Below are positions 47,651-58,939 of a stretch of 64,000 nucleotides of DNA, piece by piece. The first letter of the stretch is position 1. Each line of letters starts with the position of its first letter. Made by a program: the position numbers and the translations under genes. The stretch is from Straminergon stramineum (Eukaryota > Streptophyta > Bryopsida > Hypnales > Calliergonaceae), in the NCBI GenBank assembly GCA_963920665.1, contig OY987272.1, positions 9,243,001 through 9,307,000 on the forward strand, in the 5' to 3' direction. The notes under the pieces were generated by a model. The model had not been told where the DNA came from and made no database searches. It was given only the letters and a program-made list of their open reading frames with translations.

Positions 47651-48587
47651 AATACAAAATATTTTTTATTTGAAGGTTTTTTTATAGGTATTCCCATCTT
47701 ATTCTTTCAATATATTATAAAGAGTAATAAGTTGTAGGATCTACACATTTTGTGTAAAAGGTTTGAAAGATGAAATCTAACTATATGGGAAGAGTTGAAA
47801 ATACTTTTTTTTTAAATGAAAGGGACTTGATCTTACAATTGCAGTTTCTTATTCTAACATTTTAGGAGGGTTTTCTCTAACAAGTTAATTAAAGAATCCT
47901 ATGGTTGGGTTTGTTAACGAATAAATATAGATGAAGATTTTAGTCTTGCTTTGGATTTAAGTGCTTTGAAGTAGTTTCAGGCCTAAAAACATTGAAACTT
48001 GTAAGGGTTAAATGGGCAATTTTTGCACCTCCTACCTTAGCTAATAAGTTGAGCTACAATTTGTTCCACAATAAGTGGAGAAGAGAGGTAGCTAGAGTTC
48101 ACCAAAGAAGCTACTTGGATGTTTGGAAGAAAGATTTCAAAACCCGATTTTGTCCAAAACTGGTTCCCTTCTAATTTTCAAGCCAATTTTAGAGACTTCT
48201 GTCCATTTTTCTCTATGGTGGGTAACCTGAAAACCACCATTTTTTGCTATTGTGCGTAGTTACTATTATTATATTAGTCAAGTTTTCAGATTTTCTTGTT
48301 GGCAAGTAAAAGGAGGTTCCAATGTACCAAAAAATATGACATTTTGATATTCTATGCAAAAGTTATGAAGGGTCAAAGTTTTTTGGGTAGAGGTTCTATA
48401 ATCATGTCTTCAACGTAAGTACATATTGATAGTGGAGGTGTATAGAGTGACAATGGCAATTTTAGGTAGGGAGCGATTTAAGGTCTACCCACCTTCAGTT
48501 GGGGCCTTGGTTTTTGCAAGTGATTACAATGCTATTGTGCGGGCAACATAAAGAATATAATGTATCCTCAACCTTTTTGCAACACTA

Positions 48588-48985
48588 AGGGAGCTAACCC
48601 ATTACTAATCACAAACCCAGTAAGGCAAGGTAGGGTGGAGTAATTTCAATCAAGAGGTGATTAACAATAATTAATGCTAGCACAGTTCCTATGCAGTTGT
48701 GGTGCATTATGATTGGCTACAAGACTCTCAAAATTGGAACGAGCCCTTGTTGGATTTTGCAACTAGCCCTTGGTCGAAAATAAGAAGGCCTATACGACCA
48801 ATATGGGTAGAATAGAATCTTTAGTTGAAAAATTCATAGTAATTATTTCTTGAGAAAGAAAAATCTGAAAAATTATGGAAACCTTATGAACTCTATTTCT
48901 ACTCATGGGAAAATTTCCACACTGTTGAAACCTCCCTAGCAGATATGTGTATTTACTTAAGTGGTCAGAAATGGGTTGGCTCCCT
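48588..48985. mobile_element. TA-flanked MITE, AGGGAGC ends, 398 bp
   Basis: Left AGGGAGCTAACCCAT and right ATGGGTTGGCTCCCT are inverted repeats with one mismatch, flanked by TA on both sides. Same family as 39794-40170; degenerate relatives lie at 4610-5060 and 60930-61325. Non-coding. Confidence 0.65.
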
Positions 48986-49608
48986 TAGTAGTTTTATATG
49001 AAATAGAATAGAACTCTTCATAGCCTCTCAATGACCCAAACATGACATTCATTGATCCAAAAATGACATAGTTTGCTCAAATTCAATACTAGTTCTCAAA
49101 AGAAACTAGTGGAAGTTGAAGAGTTATTTGAAGCAACCAATGAGAGTCAAAGTATTTTGTACTTCAAGGATGTCCGACAAAGGTTAGTCTAGTGTCAATA
49201 TGAGGTGTTTCTATAACCTCAACTTTGAAAATTTGTAGCAGTATATTCAAACAAACAAGTAAAAAATCTTGAACCACCAGCATTCTTTTTTGCTTTCATT
49301 TGCTAACATTCTCACATGATATTATTTCCTAAACTATGCTTAGAATTGCTCATTTGAAAAAAAAAAAGGTTTGTTTTAGGTGTGAATACCTTACTATCCC
49401 ATACATTGGAGTTGTATAGACTTGCCAATTCCCATAACCAATCATAATTCTTATATACTCTAGTGCACATATAGAAGACAACCTTGTTCATTATTCAAAA
49501 ATAATCATGCCAATTCTCATTCAAACAAGTTCACCCTTAAACAACATCTATTGGCTTTGTAATCAACCCAAGGAGGAATAAAACAATCTCCTTGAATCAA
49601 GGCAAGAC

Positions 49609-51349
49609 TACTAGAAAGGGGACCTGAATTAACACAATTTCTATTGATTTGTGTTAATAGTAACTATTTGCATTGTGAAAATGGCAATTTCACATGACTT
49701 GTTTTGAAATTGAATAAAAATTGTATGAACATGAACATTATTTGTGAAATGTTTGGTACATAAGCCCAAGATCAACTGCCACGTCAATAGAAATTATAAT
49801 AATCATTATTAATACCCAAAAAATTATTATTACTTGAAAATCCACTGAGTAGGTTGCCACATAGGCAAAACTACCACACAAACAGATATGCAAAGTCATT
49901 AGATCCCCCACGTGGCTAGGATTGTCACATCACAAAATTAATAAACTAAGGTTTACAAAGTAGATTATGCATGTACGTCAAAAATATATTCAAATTTATT
50001 GGATATAGGTTAGAAATTGAATCCTAAATGTTATTTCCTTCCAAGTTCTCACATAGGAGCTAGAAGTCAAGGCATTGTTTATAAAAGTGGGGTGGTAGGA
50101 GGTAAGACAACCCATATGGGATATGTAAGTTATGATAAGTAGGAGCTCAACCACTCATAGTTAAGTCACAAGTAGGAATTGTGGTTAAAATAAAATTTTA
50201 GACCTCGTTTAGGCATAGTAGATTAACTTTTTTCAAAAAAATTTGAACTAGTAAAAGTTGAAAAATCAAGTTGAGTTTCATCTCTAAAAATCTATTTGAG
50301 ATTTCAAGACTTCAATCAAAAATTAAGAACAAATTTCAGAGAAGGGTTGGAAGGGATATTTTCTTTGACAATTTCAAACATCCTATCTGAAATTAGTTCA
50401 TAACTCTTGATCGAAGTCTTGAACTTTCAAATGGATTTTTGGAGATGAAACTCAACTTATTTTTTCAACTTTTATTAGTTCAAATTTTTTTGAGAAAAGT
50501 TAATCTACTATGCCTAAATGAGGTCTGAAATTTTACTTTAACCCTTGAAAGGCCCTTGGGGTCCCTCTACACGACTTGTATTTAGTTTTATAACTCTTCA
50601 ATTGTGATTTAATAGATGAGTTATGATAAATTTTTATTTACTTACTATCATGATCATTTGTTTACTTTGCATTGAAAAGTATTTGGTCAATATTTCCTTG
50701 ATCAAATACCACCAGATACATAATATACTATACAGCCGCAAAGGGCTTTCAAGCCCTTCTAGGGTTAATCACAATTCCTACTTTTGACTTGACTATGAGC
50801 CGTTGAGCTCCTACTTATCCTAACTTAACTTACATATTCCATATGGGTTGTCTTACATCCTACCACCCCACTTCTATAAATCCCTTGGCTTCTCCCACAT
50901 AGGGACATCATAGTTAGCAGTATTCAAAGTTCATCTGGTAACTTTTGTTCAAATTCATTGAATGTATTGTGGAATTTTTTACCCTAAATTTTGAAGTGGA
51001 TAATCTACTTTGGAAACCTTATTCAATTGGATTTTAAGTCATTAATTTGACGACGTGGCAATCATAAGTACGTGGTGGGTTTGATAATGTGTCAGATTTT
51101 GCCAATGCGGAGGATATCCGAGTAGTAATACATTTTTTATTATTGATAATAATAATATTATTAACAATTTTCTTATAACATGGCAATTGAATTTTATTGA
51201 TGTGACACATTCATGAGAACTATCATCCTACGTGGCATTATCAAGAGAAGTATGTTAAAAAGTGCCCAAATTAAGATGTCATAACCAAGCTTAGTTCATG
51301 CTAAAACTCTGCTAAATTCATGTTGAAATGAACATTGATTTCTCTAGTA
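49609..51349. repeat. Large inverted repeat (foldback) with CACTA-like ends
   Basis: Left arm features recur inverted in the right arm: GTAAGACAACCCATATGGGA (about 50102) against TATTCCATATGGGTTGTCTTAC (about 50835); AGGAGCTCAACC against its complement near 50800; CGTTTAGGCATAGTAGATTAAC against GTTAATCTACTATGCCTAAA; and the axis lies near 50340-50400. The extremes, TACTAGAAA at 49609 and TCTCTAGTA at 51341-51349, suggest degenerate CACTA ends, although no 3-bp duplication remains. The right arm is interrupted by the TTAA element at 50542. No coding frame. Confidence 0.65.
50542..50764. mobile_element. TTAA-flanked piggyBac-like MITE, family C, with empty site present
   Basis: Ends CCCTTGAAAGG and CCTTCTAGGG, flanked by TTAA at 50538-50541 and 50765-50768. 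It sits in the right arm of the large inverted repeat. The left arm (about 50175-50205, complement) reads straight through the same place with one TTAA: ATTTTATTTTAACCACAATT, against ATTTTACTTTAA[element]TTAATCACAATT in the right arm. This shows directly that insertion duplicated exactly TTAA, the known behaviour of piggyBac transposases. Near-identical to 45264-45478. Confidence 0.9.
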
Positions 51350-52100
51350 ATGCAAGCATCTTGTCCCTTGTTCAAGGTTTGCGTGGTCAACATGTAAGAT
51401 TGACCAATGAATAGAGCTTTGACTTTGCAACCTAAATGTAGTCCTTCGCAAGCCTTAATTCACTAAAGAAATAGGTCCATTAGGTTGAACATTCCAAAAA
51501 AATTAGAACAACTTCTTGCTAAAGATTCACTTGAGGATGATTGCAAGAAATACTTGTCTTCTTGCCCTTGGTCAAGTGGTTTTGTACTCATAACTTTAGC
51601 ATTGTTAGTTTGTTTGGCGTGAAATTTGGAAGGAAGGTCCATGTGGCAGTTGCAGACATTTCCTATTTTTTTTCAAATTTTTCAAAATTATTTTACTATT
51701 TTTGACCCAAAAATGAGAATTGGAAGCCACAAATTGGATATGGGAGGTGTACTACCTTTTCAAGGATTGAAGAAGAGTTTTTGTGAAAATAGAAACATGT
51801 CGGTTGCACACATGGGGTCAAAGTGACCTTCCTTTGCACGAAGGCTATGAAGAAGGAAAAAATTTCCTACATGAATTCTTCGGTGCAATGCAAATACAAT
51901 CTTTTCTAGCAAAATGTCTTTTTTTATGGAATTTTTTTGAATTTTTTGAAATTATTAAAAATGAAAAAGTCAACAAACCCTCTTTTTTGTTATAATCTAT
52001 TGCCAATGGCTTCTATAGTACTTTGTAGTGCTAAATCAACAGTATAGATGTGCATGCACTCCAAATTGATGGTTTAGGTTTACAAGTGCACTGATGACAT

Positions 52101-52195
52101 GTAGAATTGATAATTCTTCGTAGAATTGATAATTCTTCGTAGAATTGATAATTCTTCGTAGAATTGATAATTCTTCGTAGAATTGATAATTCTTT
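52101..52195. repeat. Tandem array, five copies of a 19-bp palindromic unit
   Basis: Five consecutive units GTAGAATTGATAATTCTTC (the last with one change) each contain the palindrome GAATT-GAT-AATTC. The array gives a spurious minus-strand reading frame with a repeated ELSIL motif (52036-52296). Confidence 0.9.
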
Positions 52196-52299
52196 GTAAT
52201 ATTGCTAGTCCTACAACCAGAAACTGCATTTTTGATTAAAAAACATAAAGTGTTTCTTGCAATCATTCTTGAAACCAACCCTAAGGGACTTGTCATCTT

Positions 52300-53990
52300 G
52301 TTTAAAGATTAATGTGATTGACAAAATGCACAAAAGACTTTATATTTCTAAATTCATCCCTTACCCTTACATGTGAATGAAACTCAACCTAGCCCTTTGA
52401 AGCACAACAAGCTTGGGTGAATTTACACTAGGATGGTACTTGAATGATGCAGTGCGTCTTCATTCATCGTAGTAATGGAATTTTCATGAATTGGCTCAAT
52501 TCTATTAAAATATGTATGATGACATTTGAGCCAAAAAAATAAGAAGAAAAGCGTATTAGAGAGCAAAGAAAGGGGGAGGATAGAAATCTTAGCTTAGCGG
52601 TACAAAATGTGAATAGTATATAGCAACTTGCATGTCTATTGGTACAACAAATAAATGTAAATTTCTGATTAACATATGGAATTTCGTAAATTGAATGGAA
52701 TTATATTAAACCAATATATATTTTGAGTGATCAAATATATCAAATCAACAATATTTGAAGGATTTTTTTTATACTAGTGATCTTTAAAGTTTACTTTTAG
52801 CATTAAAAATCTGATTTTAAAAATAAGAATGCATTGGATTTTTTTATTTAAGATTTTGTGCAAGGTGTCCATTTCAAATCTTAATTTTATAGTATTATTA
52901 AGGTCTCTTGGGAATTGAGCCTCAAACACATTGGATCCTAGAAAAAGGTCACATTGAAAATTCCTTTACAAATTTGTAGTATAGATTTTGAAAATTCATA
53001 ATTTAATAATGATTGCAAGAAATACTTGTTGATTTTTTTTCATTTTGGTGTTGTATTGGGAATACTATAAAATTTTGGAATATAATTTTAAAAAATTAAA
53101 AAAAAACTCTCTAAAATTAGAACAAGACTAAAAAAAATAAGGCTATTTTTGCCAACCTAAAAAGACTTTGATGAGCTAATGACATCTTGAGAAAAAAATT
53201 CTAAGATTAACGTATTGAAACAAAAGAATTATACTTTGAATACATGTGTAGGATGGAAATATTCTATTTTTAGAAAACTATTTTGCTTGTTAATGTGAAA
53301 TAAGTAGATGACCTCAAATTTTGATTTTTAGCTTCACATTTTCTTTTTTAGGCCAAAAATAGTTCTACCCCTCCAAATGATAACTGTCACATTTATCATT
53401 TGGATATTTTAAAGATACAATAAATGCAAAACTTATGGCTAAAAAACATATTAATTTGAATTGCCCTTCTTCATGCTATGTCCTTAAACTTCATATTTTT
53501 TTTCATGACTACTATTTTAGATTTGACATGAAAATTAAAAAAAGGATTGACAAACTTCAATTCAGTTTCAAAGTTTAAAACCAAGCCTTGCAATCAAATA
53601 CTATTATCTTTCTCTCTCTCTATATAATATTGTTATTAGTGTTTTCCTTTCTTAATGATCCATATATAACGCACCTAATTTTAAGATCATTTATAATTTA
53701 CTTATCTTTGATAAATCTTATGAAAACTTCGACTTATTGTTTAGTTTAGAGCAAACTCAAAGAAGCTCAAAACAGTCATTTGGCATTTCGGGGCTAATAT
53801 GTTCTTGGTGATGTATAGATTTCGTTCTTTGCAAGTCTTTCAATGATTATGTGGTTACGCTAGAATCTCATACCCCGGCGGCTCTAGCGTAACCAATGAT
53901 GAAGAATGAAGAGGAAGACTTGAAAAAAATCCAAAAGTGTTCTAGCTGAGGCCTGAGGGAAACTGAACCGACTCCCATTACAAAAAAACG
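52300..53990. other. AT-rich intergenic DNA, no gene recognised
   Basis: Long A/T runs, a short CT tract near 53612, and no frame above 60 codons with recognisable content. Confidence 0.5.
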
Positions 53991-54588
53991 TTCAGTAGAA
54001 AACCGTGCACAGAACTCCGTGAAGTCCCGGCCTGACAACTGCCATTGAGCTAGTACTCACACTGGATCCTTCAAAAATTCAATCATGCTACTAGTAATTA
54101 ATCTCCAGATCTGCTCAACGTTGCCCATGCCATTGCATGCATGTACAGACCTAGTTCTGATCGAATTCAAATGATCGCTTAGAGGTGGAAGCCAAATCTA
54201 AGCCATGGCCATATATTAAAAATGAAGAGGACAGAACAGATCCAGATCGTGCATATTGATCGATAATTTAACACGCATGCCCCAAGTTGACATGATATTG
54301 TGAGCACAATGCAACAAGGGAAGCTGAAACGACATTTCTACATTGGCCGGCCTTCAAGTATATTAAAGGTGAACTCGGACTTGGAATAAAAATGACCTGA
54401 CTCTCCTGTACGTAAACTTGCTCTGTTCTGCTCTGCGCTGATCAAACTTGAACTTGCTCCTCGCCTAGATTAACTCTGATTGGGGGCCTTCTTTCCTAAT
54501 CAAGACCACCCATGCAAATTGAAGACTCAGGTAGACAGACGAATTCATTAATTGGGTGCAGGGTAGCCGAAAACAAGATAATTGGTTT

Positions 54589-54616
54589 CTTTCTCTCTCT
54601 CTCTCTCCCTCTCTCG
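54589..54616. repeat. CT microsatellite
   Basis: A nearly pure CT repeat of about 28 bases in the 3' flank of the EPFL gene. Confidence 0.85.
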
Positions 54617-55098
54617 TACCTCGAATTAGACTAAGCATGTCTCCAACCGAATCCGATTCCGAATTCGAGCAGTTTTTCTACAGAGTTCACGGACGAGAAA
54701 TTAATCTCTGATACTTAAAAGTACTGCATGTAAATAATCCAGATAGTTGATTGAATGCACACATTAATTGATTGCACTCGATCAATTTCAGTAATTAAAT
54801 TGAAGCGGATTGATGTTGTCTAGCTATCACTTCCCATCCATCAACGAATCTACGTGCTGCCGCCGACATAGAATAGTGTATATTAAGTGGAAGTTGCATC
54901 ACAGACCGGTTGGTTGGTATACAATTGTATAAGGACTGGTGGTCTAGCTAGACTAGGGTACGTTGTCGATCGATCGATGTCGTGTTGCAGGTCGAAGCTT
55001 GCCAGTTGCTACAATATATAGCATATTTGATCAGATCAAATGAGTATGAGTAATATGAGGACTAGATCGAGCACACTGATTGATGTTACTTCTGTTTC

Positions 55099-56940
55099 CT
55101 ACGGCAAGAAGTATCGGCTTCCGCACTTGCACCGCCAAACTTCGGGGTAGTATTCCTGCTGACTCAAGGCTCCTCGGGGACTGCCAATGGAGACGTGGAT
55201 GGGGTTGCAGGGGAAGCAGGTCCCACACTTGCCATGGCATGTTGGAGGGGAAGACCCCACCAGCAAACGGTGCCCGTAGATGGAGGCATCGTCATCGTCG
55301 TTCATTTTCGTCTTCTTCGCAGTCTTCTGGAAATCACTGGGCAGGGGGATCATCTTTCTGTCAGGGGGCGGACTTCGGTCCTGCAATGCAACGGATGCAC
55401 ATGCAGAAGTTAGTTAGGTTGTGTTCATTAGATTACATTACTCGCAGGTTTAACTTCAGTGGTTGAATTTTGGCTTACTTTTGTGCAAGTTTACCAAATC
55501 TAGACTTTCATGTATGTCCTAGTTTTCTAAGGGAGAATTAACTACTTAAGCATCGATCTCAGTAGGGTACCGGGGAAGCTTTTTTCCATTATAATGAATA
55601 TGCAGGACCAGAAACACAGTTCAGATTGCCTAGTTGGTCAAGGTTAGGGTCCCAAATAATTCGATCTCATCTACATCATTAGTTCCCGTGAGAGTATTTC
55701 TCTACCAGCTATAAATACTAGAATTTACCCTACTGAAACGTTTGCAGCAACGTTTGAACGTTGCTGATAGTACAAAAACGTGATTCCAAAGTGGACATTC
55801 GACGTCGCTAATACCGATAAACGTTGTCCAAAGTGAACAACGTTTAAGAACAGAATTGCTGAGAATAGTTGCATACTTGCTGAAGCATGTTCCAAAGTTT
55901 CATGGTTACTACGAATGTTTCTAAACCCTCCGAATTCTAGAATTGCAGTTTTGGTTAATATCATTGTCCACGAATTCATGCTGGATTATAGTGGACAATG
56001 ATATATAAAACCCAGAACTGCAATACAATTCTCGACTAAAGCTAAGGAAAAGTTTCTAATAATTTGAAAAAGCTAAGAAAGACGATTGTCTACTCTTAGT
56101 CCATGAATGTGAAGATTTATTGAAGCAAATTTAAGAGACTACTTAATTTGCACTGCTATAAGATCGACTGAGAACATAAAACAAAAGTATTCAATACTGT
56201 CTGTAATAGATTCTTAGACTAATAAGAATTTGCATCATTCTGCTAATTCAATGATCCTGCAAATTAACAAACTCAGCGATCTGGAACGGCCGGCATGGAA
56301 GAGCAATCTTGACCAGTTCCTGCACCATAAGAATCTGAAGAGACGGTTTGATTGTTACCTGGAACTGGGTGCCGTCTCCCCGTACCCCTACCATAGCACC
56401 AGCTCGTCTTCCCAGACGCCTAGGCGCAGCTGGAACCTGGACTAAAGGAGCTGTCTGCATCTGTATTGAACTTGCAGGCGGTCCAGCTGAAGTATACGAA
56501 ATATGCCAATGTTGGACATGGTGTCAGTACTAGTGGTCCCAAATTAGCCAAATGTGCTTTTCATAGAAAGCTCTAGTTTTTCAACCTCGATCTGCTAAAT
56601 GTGCTGAAAGTCCAGATTAATTTTAACCCTGAGATATTCACATTTTTGGTTGAAGTTTTTCAAAATTTGGCCACACTTGAGAGCACTGGTCGGTACTATT
56701 TCATCATGCAATACCAATTGCATGAAATTACTAAACTTGAACCAAATCATGAAACTGAACAGTGAGAGAAACTGTCTGTAACGTTAAATAAATATGGCAG
56801 ATTTGGGTTCGATCGACATGCATATATTTCAAATTTCACTTTGGAGAATACATATTCTTACCCGGCAAGTGTCGTCCAGCAATAGTTTGCAGTGGCATTA
56901 TGGTCAGTAGTAGCAAAGCCCAACAGGTGACAGCTACCAT
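55099..56940 (-). CDS. EPIDERMAL PATTERNING FACTOR-LIKE (EPFL4/5/6-type) secreted peptide precursor
   Basis: Three exons on the minus strand: 56940-56862, 56486-56359 and 55380-55099 (TAG at 55099-55101). Both introns are GT-AG and phases close to a 162-residue precursor. Residues 1-22 (MVAVTCWALLLLTIMPLQTI) are a signal peptide. A Pro/Arg/Gln-rich propeptide follows, then an acidic DDDD stretch at about 97-100. The mature region from about residue 105 contains LVGSSPPTC, KCGTCFPC, PIHVSI and a C-terminal YYPEVWRCKCGSRYFLP. The six cysteines are at 117, 121, 124, 127, 153 and 155 (C-x3-C-x2-C-x2-C...C-x-C), the EPF/EPFL knot pattern. Known members are apoplastic ligands of ERECTA-family receptor kinases, with TOO MANY MOUTHS, controlling stomatal spacing or growth; the short GSSPP...YYPE.WRCKCG form fits EPFL4/5/6 rather than EPF1/2 or stomagen. 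The gene looks intact. Confidence 0.93.
55939..56032. repeat. Imperfect hairpin in EPFL intron 2
   Basis: AGAATTGCAGTTTTGG and ATATCATTGTCCAC on one side pair with GTGGACAATGATAT and AACTGCAATACAATTCT on the other around a loop near 55971-55990. It could be a small MITE remnant or an RNA hairpin; no flanking duplication was identified. Confidence 0.5.
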
Positions 56941-58460
56941 GTTCGTGGACAAGCCGATAGATAGATAGATTCCAGCGAGCGAGCGAGCTATCTATCGATC
57001 TTTCAAGCTCCTCAAAAAAGTTTCACAAATCCGTTTTACAAACGTCTCTAACTTCACCGCCAAATATTGCCTGTAGCAGCCAGAGCTCTGCTGGATAAGA
57101 TCAACCGCGAAATAGTAATTCCCTTTGCCTTCCGTCCGTCTCAAAACCTGGACACTAGTGAGATAAACATATCTATCGAAACTTGGTTAAGAGAGCACGA
57201 GTTCAGGTGTCCGTCTTCCGACTTCCGGGGCACCTTCTGGCAATCAACCTAACTAACAGCCACGTACAGTCACTATCTTCGCCAATGACTGTGAAAGCTG
57301 CATATCTATTAATCTTGTATAGCTGAAAATGTGAACCACAACTCACAGTGAGGGTATATATCTACGATCGAGAGAGCTCACTTCATAAACCTGCACAGCA
57401 GGTATATATTCATTGCCCTCCAGATCCTTAGAAGCCGGCCATTCACGCAGAAGTTACACGAACCTGCAATGTGTATAATTACTACATCCAAACTATCGAA
57501 CCTTGCGACGATCGAGCTACAAATACGAGATTGCCTCACTTGAAGTTACGTTATGTAGCACGCCATTGAACCAAACTGATGGGCTACACAGCATTCTAAG
57601 CTAGCTTGTTATTCTTCAACATATATATGATTGGATATATCACCCAGAGTTTCCTAGCTCCCGAATACCTAGTGACACCAAGAAAATGGGCTCTCATCGA
57701 TCAGATTAATTGTGGTGCAGGACAGGAAAATGCAGCTACAACAAGCATCAGGAAGCACTAACTCAACTACAACACCGCCAAATTCTCCGACCAAAGAGTA
57801 AAGTAATAATTCTGTTTGAATGTCCTGGACAATTCAAGTGCTTGCCGTTTCGCACCGCTAGATCTTCCTACAGGGGACTCCATCTTCCCCTGTCTGAGTG
57901 TACACTCTCTGTCGCTCTGTCTGTCACCCCCTCACTTCACTCATTGCAGGCGATCCAGCTCATATATATAACTAAGCTAATTAAGCTGAGCTTCAATCGG
58001 CCTCGCTAGCTCAGCAAATAAGAGATCGATCTATTGATCGCGTTCTTTTCAAAAGAGTTTTGCTGTGTTGGTTCGAAGGAAGCTTTAATCTTCGATCTTC
58101 AGTGCACTTGCTTCAGCTGTTACTGCCATTTGATGGAAGTTACATTTATGATATTTCTATACAGTGACTGAGGCTACAAGGCAGGTGCAGCTAGCTACGA
58201 AGAAAGCTAGCTGCATAGTCAGAGCTAGCTCAGTTGCGCGTTGTGAACAGTTCGTACGTAACCTTGCTCTGCCATCCCACACTTGAACTCTGTCGTAAAT
58301 TGTACTTTGTTCCAGTCAAACTTCCCGTCTATCACTTCCCTTGCCTTGCATGTGACTCGCAAATAAAGAAGGTTGATGGTAAGTTCTTTAATTATTCAAC
58401 TCTTCAGAAGTTAATCTTGTTGTTTCAGGAAATTTTTAAGTTACTCTAGCTGATTTTGTG
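56941..58460 (-). promoter_or_regulatory. 5' flank of the EPFL gene
   Basis: Non-repetitive, moderately GC-rich DNA upstream of the EPFL start codon. A TATATA motif lies at about 57354-57359, roughly 410 bases upstream, and could be the TATA box of a transcript with a long leader. Several AGCTAGC and GATCGATC palindromes occur. Plus-strand frames here (99 codons at 57710-58009, 71 at 58234-58449) show no domain. Confidence 0.35.
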
Positions 58461-58850
58461 AGTGGTTAAAGGGTAACGTAGCTGCTGATGGGATGATTGA
58501 ACTGGCCATGGCCATGCTCTAAGTTAAGCTTAAGTTAATGTAGATAGACTTCTGCACTTCCAGTTGAATCAGTGAAATCACTTGCTACTTGCTGCTTGCA
58601 AGGGGGCCAAAGGTATCAGGTTTCTGTCTGTCACTGAAAGAGATGTGTACCAATTCCCCCATAATGGAATTCAGCAAGAGTAGCAGGGTGGGAGTGGAGT
58701 TCATGCAGAACGACACAAATAATTTATTCACACTGGTGATGGAAGTGGACCATTTGCAACCTGTGTCAGTGGGGGTAGATACTTGTCTGGTATACTCTTC
58801 AGTAAGGACCCTGCAGCCCTAAAAGGTCTTACTGCTGACTTCATTGTTAA

Positions 58851-58935
58851 CCCTAGAAGGACGCTGCGGACACTAAGTGTCCAATGGATGACTTCACTGG
58901 AGACTATAGGATGGAAAAAAAAAATTCATCCATTT
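58851..58935. mobile_element. Solo left end of a family D TTAA element
   Basis: TTAA (58847-58850) then CCCTAGAAGGACGCTGCGG, CACTAAGTGTCCAATGGATGA. This matches the right end of 12133-12416 read in reverse. No matching right end was found within 300 bases, so the element is truncated. Confidence 0.55.
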
Positions 58936-58939
58936 GGGG

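Noticed and set aside
55080..55466. 128-codon plus-strand frame opposite the EPFL last exon
   Set aside because: It is the antisense shadow of the real minus-strand exon.
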